This document shows positions 6,679 to 11,807 of a DNA stretch of 11,807 nt, piece by piece. The notes beneath the pieces are model-generated. The model was not told the DNA's origin and did no database searches. It saw only the letters and a program-made list of their open reading frames with translations. Every line of letters starts with the position of its first letter. The stretch's first letter is position 1. The DNA lies in the NCBI GenBank assembly GCA_017883215.1, contig JADGOA010000076.1, positions 1 to 11,807 on the forward strand, given 5' to 3'. The stretch is from Thermoanaerobaculia bacterium. Its GTDB lineage: Bacteria > Acidobacteriota > Thermoanaerobaculia > Gp7-AA8. The position numbers and the translations under genes are program-made.

Positions 6679-6687
6679 TTTCAAGAG

Positions 6688-7953
6688 ATGAAACTCATCC
6701 CACATCTCTCCCGCGTTGATGCCGCCGTCACCGTGCCGGCATCGAAGTCGTACTCCGTCCGGGCCCTGCTCCTGGGCGCCATGGCAGAGGGGACGACCAA
6801 CGTCACGAACTGCCTCGACGCGGACGACACGCGCTACACGGTCGAGGCGTTGCGCACGCTCGGCTTCGACATCTCCGGCAGCGTGCGCACTGGCGTGACC
6901 ATCGGCGAGCGCCTCAGCATGTCGGCGAACGAAGTGCCGGTGTTCGTCGGCAACGCCGGGACGCTGATGCGCTTCCTCACGGGATGGCTGGCGTTCACTC
7001 CCGGCCGGTTTCTGCTGCACGGCGAGGAGAGGATGCATGAGCGCCCCATTGGCGATCTGGTCGATGTCCTGCTCGGGATCGGCGCCGAGGTCGAGTACGC
7101 CGGGAGGGAAGGCTATCCGCCGCTTCGAATGCGGGGCAAACGTATGCGGGGCGGCTTCGATGTCGAGATCGCCGCCGACACCTCGAGCCAGTTCGCCTCG
7201 GCACTGATGCTCGGCGGCGCGACCGTGCCGGCCGGCATCACTCTGCACCTCCGCTCCGTCGCCTCCGCACCCTACATCGCCATCACCGCGGACATCCTTC
7301 GCGCGTTCGGCGCAGCGGTCGAGCAGGACGGCAGCACCATCCGCGTTCGCGCTTCGAAATTGCGCCGCGACGAATACCGCGTGGAAGGCGATTACTCGTC
7401 GGCTTCGTACTGGATCGCAGCGGCCGCAGCCACCGGCGGGGTGATGCGAATCGCCGGGCTGGAGGAGCAGTCGGCGCAGGGCGACGCGAGGTTTCTGGCG
7501 ATCGCCGCGGAGATGGGCTGCGGCGTGGAATGGCGGGACGGGGTCTGCATCGTCCGCGGAGGCGAGTCGCTGCGCGGCGGAACATTCGACTGCAACGCCA
7601 CCCCGGACATCGTTCCGACGCTCGCCGCGATTGCACCGCTGGCCACCTCCCCCGTCGAGATCGTCAACGTGGCGAATCTCCGCGTCAAGGAATCCGACCG
7701 CCTGGCGACGGTCACGGCGGAGCTGAAGAAACTCGGAGCGACAGTCGAAGAACGCACCGACTCTCTGCGCATCGAGCCCGGATGGAATGCCGGACCCGTC
7801 ACGATCGAGACGCACAACGATCATCGCATCGCCATGTCGTTCGCTATCGCCGGTCTCGCCCGCGGCAACGTCACGATCGCCGGCGAGCAGGTCGTCTCGA
7901 AGTCCTATCCCCGATTCTGGAAGACCCTGGACGAAGTGATTGCGGCAAGTTAG
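6688..7953 (+). CDS. aroA: 3-phosphoshikimate 1-carboxyvinyltransferase (EPSP synthase)
   Basis: Transfers enolpyruvyl from PEP to shikimate 3-phosphate, the sixth step of the shikimate pathway to aromatic amino acids; cytoplasmic monomer. At 421 residues it is the usual length. Substrate-binding motifs are complete: P-A-S-K-S-Y-S-V-R at 17-25 (K20, S21, R25), L-D-A-D-D-T-R near 43-49, G-N-A-G-T at 88-92, E-R-P-I-G-D-L at 118-124, T-P-D-I-V-P-T (catalytic Asp near 307), K-E-S-D-R-L and N-D-H-R-I-A-M near the end. In the PEP loop the second Gly of G-N-A-G-T (E. coli G96) is kept, while F96 stands at the E. coli P101 position. The first motif has P-A-S-K where E. coli has P-G-S-K. The ATG follows the repeat element by 9 bp with only a weak purine stretch (AAGAG) before it. 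No other aro gene is adjacent. Confidence 0.96.
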   Translation: MKLIPHLSRVDAAVTVPASKSYSVRALLLGAMAEGTTNVTNCLDADDTRYTVEALRTLGFDISGSVRTGVTIGERLSMSANEVPVFVGNAGTLMRFLTGWLAFTPGRFLLHGEERMHERPIGDLVDVLLGIGAEVEYAGREGYPPLRMRGKRMRGGFDVEIAADTSSQFASALMLGGATVPAGITLHLRSVASAPYIAITADILRAFGAAVEQDGSTIRVRASKLRRDEYRVEGDYSSASYWIAAAAATGGVMRIAGLEEQSAQGDARFLAIAAEMGCGVEWRDGVCIVRGGESLRGGTFDCNATPDIVPTLAAIAPLATSPVEIVNVANLRVKESDRLATVTAELKKLGATVEERTDSLRIEPGWNAGPVTIETHNDHRIAMSFAIAGLARGNVTIAGEQVVSKSYPRFWKTLDEVIAAS

Positions 7954-7971
7954 GGGGCACTGCGCACTTGA

Positions 7972-7977
7972 TAAGAT
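7972..7977 (+). promoter_or_regulatory. -10-like hexamer TAAGAT before the small ORF and the CorC-HlyC-type gene
   Basis: TAAGAT in the aroA/CorC-HlyC gap, 11 bp before the ATG of the 21-codon ORF at 7989 and 79 bp before the larger gene. Slightly further from its ATG than the other hexamers in the window. Confidence 0.3.
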
Positions 7978-7988
7978 ACGGGGCGCCG

Positions 7989-8054
7989 ATGGACGCCGGC
8001 TCTATGCCTGACGCCGAGCAATACTGGAGCGTGCGGCGCCGGCGCGCCCGCTGA
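7989..8054 (+). CDS. Possible 21-residue leader peptide upstream of the CorC-HlyC-type gene
   Basis: An ATG at 7989 opens a short frame of 21 codons beginning M-D-A-G-S-M-P-D-A-E and ending with an Arg-rich tail (R-R-R-R-A-R). Its TGA at 8052-8054 is 2 bp from the ATG of the next gene at 8057 (TGATCATG), a spacing suited to translational coupling or re-initiation. A TAAGAT hexamer lies 11 bp upstream. This is the only long gap in the window without a repeat array. There is no homology evidence for the peptide; it could be chance, since short frames are common at high GC. Confidence 0.35.
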   Translation: MDAGSMPDAEQYWSVRRRRAR

Positions 8055-8056
8055 TC

Positions 8057-9379
8057 ATGCCCACCTGGTATCTGTTTCTGGCCCTGGCGTTCATTCTCGC
8101 GAACGGCTTCTTCGTCGCCGCCGAGTTCGCCATCATCAAGGTGCGGCCGACCCAGCTGGCGGAGCTGGCCGCCGGCGGCAGCAGCCGCGCCCTGATGGCC
8201 CGCCGCATCGCCAAGCACATCGACGACTACCTCTCCGCGGTGCAGGTGGGGATCACCTTCGCCTCCCTGGCTCTCGGCTGGGTCGGCGAGCCGGCTCTCG
8301 CTCGATTGATCTATCCGCTGCTCGAGCGCGCCGGGGTGTTCGCCGTGCCGCTATCCCACTCCATCTCCGCGTCCATAGCGTTCATCATCATTTCGTCGCT
8401 TCACATCGTCTTCGGCGAGCAGGTGCCGAAATTCCTGGCCATCCAGAAAGCGGTGCCCACTTCGCTCTGGACCGCACACATCCTCCACGGTTTCTACGTC
8501 GTCACCTATCCTGTGATCTGGGTACTGAGCAACGTCACCAACATCTGCCTGCGCCTCATCGGCATTCCCTCGACCTCCGAAGGCGCGGCCGTCCAGTCGC
8601 AGGAAGAGCTGCGGCTGATCATCGCCAGCTCCGAGAAGGCCGGCATTCTCTCGGAGGAGAACCGCGAGATCATCGAAGGGGTCTTTCAGTTTTCGAAGCG
8701 CACGGCCAAGCAGATCATGGTCCCGCGCACGGACGTCACGCTCCTCTCGACGACCCGGTCGATCGAGGCCAATCTCGAGACCATCCGTACGAGCCGCCAC
8801 ACGCGTTACCCGCTGTGCGACGGCACTCTGGACCAGACCGTCGGGCTGATTCACGTGAAGGACCTTCTTCTCGCGCAACTGCGGGGCCCGGGGCGCTCGC
8901 TGCTGGAGCTCAGGCGGGAAATCCTCTTCGTCCCGGAGAACAGCACCGTGGAGACGCTGCTGTCGCAGTTCATCGAGCACAAGACACACATGGCGGTGGT
9001 GCTCGACGAGTACGGAGGAGCATCCGGAATCGTCTCTCTGGAGAACATTACCGAGGAGTTGTTCGGTCAGATCCAGGACGAATTCGACCGCGAGCGGCAG
9101 GAGATCGAACCGCTGGGCAACGGCCGCTATCGAGTGCGCGGCGATTACCTCATCGAGGACCTCGCCGATCGGCTGAAAATCGACGTCGGAGAGCCGGCAG
9201 AAGAGACGATCGGTGGCTACGTCCAGGCGCGGATCGAACGCGAAGTCGCCCCCGGCGACACCTGCATGCTCGGCAATCTTTCGATCACCGTGGTCGATGC
9301 AGAACGCTTTCGCGTCCGGTGGGTGCTCGTCCAGGCGCCGATGCCGGTGGCGATCGACGACGAAGCGAGTAGCGAGTAG
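8057..9379 (+). CDS. CNNM/CorC-HlyC family membrane protein (DUF21, CBS pair, CorC_HlyC domain)
   Basis: A 440-residue inner-membrane protein of the family often labelled hemolysin, whose better studied members take part in magnesium (or cobalt) efflux. The N-terminal DUF21/CNNM region (about 1-185) has about four hydrophobic helices and the hallmarks A-N-G-F-F-V-A-A-E-F-A near 15-25 and F-G-E-Q-V-P-K-F-L-A-I-Q near 118-129. After a linker with S-E-E-N-R-E-I-I-E come two CBS domains (about 205-335), with M-V-P-R-T-D-V at the start, R-Y-P-L-C-D-G and H-V-K-D-L-L in the first, and V-V-L-D-E-Y-G-G-A-S-G-I-V-S-L-E-N-I in the second. The C-terminal CorC_HlyC domain (about 350-430) is complete. Its stop is 6 bp from the stop of the convergent LOG gene. 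The last codons contain two copies of the heptamer AGCGAGT. Specific substrate is not visible. Confidence 0.92.
   Translation: MPTWYLFLALAFILANGFFVAAEFAIIKVRPTQLAELAAGGSSRALMARRIAKHIDDYLSAVQVGITFASLALGWVGEPALARLIYPLLERAGVFAVPLSHSISASIAFIIISSLHIVFGEQVPKFLAIQKAVPTSLWTAHILHGFYVVTYPVIWVLSNVTNICLRLIGIPSTSEGAAVQSQEELRLIIASSEKAGILSEENREIIEGVFQFSKRTAKQIMVPRTDVTLLSTTRSIEANLETIRTSRHTRYPLCDGTLDQTVGLIHVKDLLLAQLRGPGRSLLELRREILFVPENSTVETLLSQFIEHKTHMAVVLDEYGGASGIVSLENITEELFGQIQDEFDRERQEIEPLGNGRYRVRGDYLIEDLADRLKIDVGEPAEETIGGYVQARIEREVAPGDTCMLGNLSITVVDAERFRVRWVLVQAPMPVAIDDEASSE
9364..9377. repeat. Two-copy 7-bp tandem repeat at the convergent gene junction
   Basis: AGCGAGT occurs twice in tandem (9364-9370, 9371-9377) over the last codons and stop of the CorC-HlyC-type gene, next to the 6-bp convergent junction. 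The unit resembles the AGCGGGT unit of the 10175-10245 element. Two copies can arise by chance, so this is only suggestive. Confidence 0.4.
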
Positions 9380-9385
9380 CTCGGC

Positions 9386-10147
9386 CTACCTCAAACCGTT
9401 CTTCGCGTGGTTCCTGCTCAACGCTTTCTCGTGGAAGGCCACGACGATGTCGCGCACTTCGGCGGGTTCGTCGACCACGTGAATGTTGGTGACGTCTTCC
9501 TCGACGATGTTGTTCGCGGTGAGGACCATGCGCCGCAGCCAATCCACCATGCCGCCCCAGTACTCGCTGCCGAAGAGGATCACCGGAAAATCGGAGATCT
9601 TCTTCGTCTGGATGAGGACGAGCACGCCGAAGATCTCGTCGAGCGTTCCGAATCCTCCCGGGAAGGTGATGAAGGCCTCCGAGTACTTCACGAACATCAG
9701 CTTGCGAACGAAGAAGTAGCGGAACGTCATCGCCTTGTCGACGTAGGCGTTGAGGAATTGCTCGAAGGGCAGCTCGATGTTGCAGCCGATGGAGAGGGCA
9801 CCTCCCTGCCGGGCGCCTTTGTTCGCCGCCTCCATGATGCCGGGCCCGCCGCCGGTGATGATGGCGAAGCCGGCCTGGCCGAGGAGCTCGGCAGTCTTGA
9901 CGGCTGCGTGGTAGTAGCGATCGGTGAGCTTGGTGCGGGCGGAGCCGAAGATCGATACGGCCGGATAGACGTCTGCGAGATGCTGGAAACCGGTGACGAA
10001 TTCGCTCTGGATCCGAAGCACGCGCCACGTCTCGCTCTGCAGCATCTCCTCGCGTGGGGGGCGATCGAGAAGCTTTCGATCTTCGAGCAACTCGCGCGGC
10101 TGCGGCGGGATGTGGACGGCAGGCTCGTTTTTCTTTTCTTCGGCCAT
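9386..10147 (-). CDS. LOG family protein (TIGR00730-type nucleotide phosphoribohydrolase)
   Basis: From the chosen start the protein has 253 residues. The Rossmann-like LOG core carries I-F-G-S-A-R at 66-71, T-G-G-G-P-G-I-M-E-A-A-N at 98-109 and the family signature P-G-G-F-G-T-L-D-E at 163-171; R148-K149 lie in the conserved arginine/lysine region. LOG proteins hydrolyse nucleoside 5'-monophosphates (cytokinin ribotides, or AMP/CMP-like nucleotides in bacteria) to base and ribose 5-phosphate; many bacterial members are uncharacterised. About 60 charged residues precede the core, as in the longer bacterial subgroup. An in-frame ATG at 10219 would add 24 residues, but these would be encoded through the repeat element. 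I chose 10147 because TACAAT ends 8 bp before it and the M-A-E-E-K-K start is typical. Convergent with the CorC-HlyC-type gene and divergent from the BadF-like gene. Confidence 0.9.
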   Translation of the reverse strand: MAEEKKNEPAVHIPPQPRELLEDRKLLDRPPREEMLQSETWRVLRIQSEFVTGFQHLADVYPAVSIFGSARTKLTDRYYHAAVKTAELLGQAGFAIITGGGPGIMEAANKGARQGGALSIGCNIELPFEQFLNAYVDKAMTFRYFFVRKLMFVKYSEAFITFPGGFGTLDEIFGVLVLIQTKKISDFPVILFGSEYWGGMVDWLRRMVLTANNIVEEDVTNIHVVDEPAEVRDIVVAFHEKALSRNHAKNGLR

Positions 10148-10155
10148 GGGCGCGA

Positions 10156-10161
10156 ATTGTA
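10156..10161 (-). promoter_or_regulatory. -10-like hexamer TACAAT for the LOG gene
   Basis: TACAAT on the minus strand, 8 bp before the ATG at 10147, with no Shine-Dalgarno sequence. A -35 at 17-bp spacing would fall at about 10179-10184, inside the left heptamer arm. Confidence 0.45.
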
Positions 10162-10174
10162 TGCGCCCTGACGG

Positions 10175-10245
10175 AGCGAGCAGCGTGCAGCGGTTAGGGA
10201 CCCTCCCCGTACCCACCACCCGCTACCCGCTGCACGCTACCCGCT
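10175..10245. repeat. Inverted four-unit 7-bp arrays between divergent LOG and BadF-like genes
   Basis: Right arm 10218-10245 reads ACCCGCT, ACCCGCT, GCACGCT, ACCCGCT. Left arm 10175-10202 is more degenerate: AGCGAGC, AGCGTGC, AGCGGTT, AGGGACC. Read as reverse complement the right arm is AGCGGGT, AGCGTGC, AGCGGGT, AGCGGGT, so the variant AGCGTGC stands second in both arms. The spacer is only 15 bp. The arms lie between the two divergent -10 hexamers and cover both expected -35 positions. Confidence 0.85.
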
Positions 10246-10247
10246 TG

Positions 10248-10253
10248 TATGCT
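10248..10253 (+). promoter_or_regulatory. -10-like hexamer TATGCT for the BadF-like gene
   Basis: TATGCT, 6 bp before the ATG at 10260 (intervening TCTCTC), and only 2 bp after the end of the repeat arm. A -35 at 17-bp spacing would fall at about 10225-10230, inside the array. No Shine-Dalgarno sequence. Confidence 0.45.
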
Positions 10254-10259
10254 TCTCTC

Positions 10260-11201
10260 ATGGCGTACTTCCTTGGGGTGGACGGCGGGGCGTCGAAGAC
10301 GGCGGCCATTGTCACAGATGAGGGCGGCACGGCGCTCGGCACCGGGCTGGCGGGTGGATCGAATCACCTGCGCGTCGGCATCGAGGCGGCCACGCGCAAT
10401 ATCGAACGCGCCGTGAACATCGCCCTGGTCGAAGCGGGGATGCCGATCCGCGAGGTCGAGTACGCCTACTGCGGCATCGCCGGGTCCGATCATCCCGATC
10501 ACCACGAGCGGGTGGTCGACGCGCTCAAAGTCTTCTTTCCGCGGGGCAACTTCATCGTCGACACCGATGCACGCATCGCTCTGACCGGCGCCGTCGGATT
10601 CGACAGCGGCGTGGTCATCATCGCCGGCACCGGCTCGGTCGCGTTCGGCCGCAATCTCGAGGGCGGCGAGGCACGTGCCGGAGGTTGGGGACCCATCATC
10701 GGCGACGAGGGAAGCGGCTACGCCATGGCCCGGGACGGCCTGGCAGCCATCGTGCGCGCATACGACGGGCGCAATCCGAAGACGATCATGAGCGACATCC
10801 TCTGCCGCGACTACGGCATGTGCAATCCGGGTGATCTGCCGCGCTTCGTGTACGCCACGACGACTCGAACCGACGACATCGCTCGCTTCGGCAAGATGGT
10901 CATCGAAGCGGCGAGCGGCGGCGACGCCGTGGCCAACCAGATCATCGAGCGCGCCGGCCACGAGCTCGGACAATGCGTCCTGGCGGTGGCGCGGCGGCTG
11001 GCGCTCACGAACGATCCGTTTCCGGTCGCCTACGTCGGCGGCGCCTTCCACGCCGGCGACCTGCTGCTCGACCCGATGCGCAAGGTCATCAATGCCGAAG
11101 CGCGCGGCGCGCATGTGGGCCCGCCCCTCCACACACCCGTCGAGGGGGCCGCGATGATGGCCATCCGCGCGGCGAAGGTGGAGCGCGCCGCGAGGGCGTG
11201 A
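10260..11201 (+). CDS. BadF/BadG-type ATPase, N-acetylglucosamine kinase-like
   Basis: A 313-residue ASKHA-fold protein. It begins with the phosphate-1 loop G-V-D-G-G-A-S-K-T at 6-14, has D-T-D-A at 101-104 (likely catalytic Asp D103), the phosphate-2 loop A-G-T-G-S-V-A-F-G at 122-130, and G-G-W-G-P-I-I-G-D-E-G-S-G-Y at 141-154, which is typical of GlcNAc/glucosamine kinases. The C-terminal V-G-G-A-F is the adenosine loop. The likely reaction is ATP-dependent phosphorylation of N-acetylglucosamine or a related amino sugar, for example in cell-wall recycling. The 2-hydroxyglutaryl-CoA dehydratase activator branch of the family is less likely because its Cys cluster is not seen. Longer frames exist upstream, but the ATG at 10260 sits directly before the phosphate-1 loop and 6 bp after TATGCT. 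No sugar transporter or murQ is adjacent. Confidence 0.9.
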   Translation: MAYFLGVDGGASKTAAIVTDEGGTALGTGLAGGSNHLRVGIEAATRNIERAVNIALVEAGMPIREVEYAYCGIAGSDHPDHHERVVDALKVFFPRGNFIVDTDARIALTGAVGFDSGVVIIAGTGSVAFGRNLEGGEARAGGWGPIIGDEGSGYAMARDGLAAIVRAYDGRNPKTIMSDILCRDYGMCNPGDLPRFVYATTTRTDDIARFGKMVIEAASGGDAVANQIIERAGHELGQCVLAVARRLALTNDPFPVAYVGGAFHAGDLLLDPMRKVINAEARGAHVGPPLHTPVEGAAMMAIRAAKVERAARA

Positions 11202-11205
11202 ACGA

Positions 11206-11258
11206 GGAGTTGCTCAGTTGGTCACCGCAGGGCACCAACTGAGTAACTGAGCAACTCC
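11206..11258. repeat. Hairpin built from 8-bp units between the BadF-like and transporter genes
   Basis: The left arm (11206-11222) and right arm (11234-11258) are reverse complements except that the right arm holds one extra octamer: read as reverse complement it is GTTGCTCA, GTTACTCA, GTTGG, against GTTGCTCA, GTTGG on the left. The loop is 11 bp. The stem would be about 17 bp with an 8-base bulge. It begins 4 bp after the upstream stop. No T-run follows, so it is at best a non-canonical terminator. The expected -35 of the transporter gene (about 11245-11250) lies in the right arm. Confidence 0.85.
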
Positions 11259-11267
11259 GTCCCCTGT

Positions 11268-11273
11268 TATCGT
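11268..11273 (+). promoter_or_regulatory. -10-like hexamer TATCGT for the transporter gene
   Basis: TATCGT, 7 bp before the GTG at 11281 and 9 bp after the hairpin. It supports the GTG start. No Shine-Dalgarno sequence is present (TCCCTCC intervenes). Confidence 0.4.
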
Positions 11274-11280
11274 TCCCTCC

Positions 11281-11807
11281 GTGCGCCGCCTCTCCCGCCA
11301 TGCCGCGACGCTGGGCCGGTTTCTGCGCGAACAGATCTTCGTCGTGGTCAGCGGTGCGATCGCGGCGGGATTTCTGATGACGGGTCGCGTCACGCCGCGC
11401 GCGGCCTGGCGTGCCACCGACGTCGATCTGCTCCTCGTGCTCTTCGCGCTGCTCGTCTCGGTGGAGCTGCTGCGCGAATCGGGCTGGCTCGACTTCGCCG
11501 TCGCCAGGACCGTCTCGCGTTTCCGGACGACACGCCCGTTCGCCCTGACGATGCTCGCCATCAGCGGAGCGTCCGCGGCGCTCGTGACGAACGACGTGAC
11601 GCTGTTCGTCGTCATCCCGTTCACCGTTGCCGCCAGCCGCATGTCGTCATTCGACGTCGAAGACGCCATCGTCCTCGAAGTGATCGCCGCAAATCTCCTC
11701 GGCTGCCTGCCCCCTCTCGGCACCCCCCAGAACCTCTTCGTCTTCCACCGTTCCGGCTGGACGGCGGCTAAGTTCGGCTCCACGATGCTGCCGTTCGTCG
11801 CCGTCAG
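11281..11807 (+). CDS. ArsB/CitMHS-type ion transporter, N-terminal part (cut by window edge)
   Basis: About 175 codons are present, beginning with GTG (V-R-R-L-S-R-H-A-A-T-L-G-R-F). The frame is closed upstream by a TGA at 11248-11250, and GTG is the only good start; the nearby ATG at 11300 is out of frame. After a basic N-terminus come several hydrophobic helices. Two motif regions resemble the ion-transporter superfamily (ArsB, CitMHS, SLC13): A-A-L-V-T-N-D-V-T-L-F-V-V-I-P-F, equivalent to the helical hairpin of the first half with its T-N-D, and A-N-L-L-G-C-L-P-P-L-G-T-P-Q-N-L-F-V-F, equivalent to the G-N-P-Q-N ion-binding motif with G-T-P-Q-N here. The second half lies outside the window, so the transported anion cannot be inferred. 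Codon use matches its neighbours. Confidence 0.8.
   Translation, partial: MRRLSRHAATLGRFLREQIFVVVSGAIAAGFLMTGRVTPRAAWRATDVDLLLVLFALLVSVELLRESGWLDFAVARTVSRFRTTRPFALTMLAISGASAALVTNDVTLFVVIPFTVAASRMSSFDVEDAIVLEVIAANLLGCLPPLGTPQNLFVFHRSGWTAAKFGSTMLPFVAV

Noticed and set aside
6625..7824. A 399-codon minus-strand frame opposite aroA
   Set aside because: Shadow of aroA; no recognisable motifs, and aroA is complete.
10148..10219. Longer LOG protein starting at 10219
   Set aside because: The extra 24 codons run through the repeat element and lack the -10 geometry seen before 10147.
9993..10259. Longer N-terminus for the BadF-like protein
   Set aside because: The extension overlaps the LOG gene and the repeat; the phosphate-1 loop begins at residue 6 from the ATG at 10260, as usual in the family.
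2311..11258. Ordinary rho-independent terminators
   Set aside because: Hairpins are long and repeat-built, none is followed by a T-run, and two lie between divergent gene starts where no terminator is needed.
2311..11258. REP/BIME or MITE family
   Set aside because: The units differ in sequence at every locus, with no shared ends, target-site duplication or transposase nearby.
1..11807. Mobile element, toxin-antitoxin, defence or biosynthetic cluster
   Set aside because: Every recognisable gene is metabolic, chaperone, envelope or transport; no integrase, transposase, nuclease or toxin signature was seen, and base composition is uniform.

Overview
The window is a dense, GC-rich (roughly 63 percent by eye) bacterial chromosome segment of housekeeping genes, with no phage, transposon, CRISPR, rRNA or tRNA gene. 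An LpxH-like hydrolase and a GT-C membrane glycosyltransferase suggest a Gram-negative (diderm) envelope. High GC, start codons without Shine-Dalgarno sequences and the odd intergenic repeats would suit an Acidobacteriota-like lineage. That assignment is inference and is weak.

Layout: positions 1-3661 carry minus-strand genes, read from right to left: glgC (ADP-glucose synthesis), rph (RNase PH), a GT39-like multi-pass membrane protein and the first codons of another probable membrane protein. A divergent promoter region (3662-3884) separates them from a plus-strand series: a class B DnaJ/CbpA, an LpxH-like metallophosphoesterase, a PhnP-like metallo-beta-lactamase-fold hydrolase, aroA (EPSP synthase), a possible 21-residue leader ORF and a CNNM/CorC-HlyC-type membrane protein. 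A LOG-family gene converges on this series with a 6-bp gap. It is divergent from a BadF/N-acetylglucosamine kinase-like gene, which is followed by the start of an ArsB/CitMHS-type ion transporter cut by the window end. The genes do not form one pathway.

The most striking signal lies between the genes. Six of the seven intergenic gaps longer than about 70 bp hold the same architecture with a different sequence each time: a tandem array of 7-bp (four sites plainly) or 8-bp (two sites) units, usually about four copies, followed after a 11-84 bp spacer by an array of the reverse-complement unit. Each locus can therefore form a long imperfect hairpin or cruciform built from its own private heptamer or octamer. 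At one locus a variant unit (AGCGTGC) sits at the same rank in both arms, as expected if the arms are copied from one another.

The second signal is a hexamer TAnnnT (TACAAT, TATGCT, TATACT, TATCGT) lying 6-10 bp upstream of seven start codons, with no Shine-Dalgarno sequence. This is the geometry of leaderless or nearly leaderless transcripts, and it helps choose several starts. At the LOG/BadF-like divergent region the two repeat arms occupy exactly where the two -35 elements should be.
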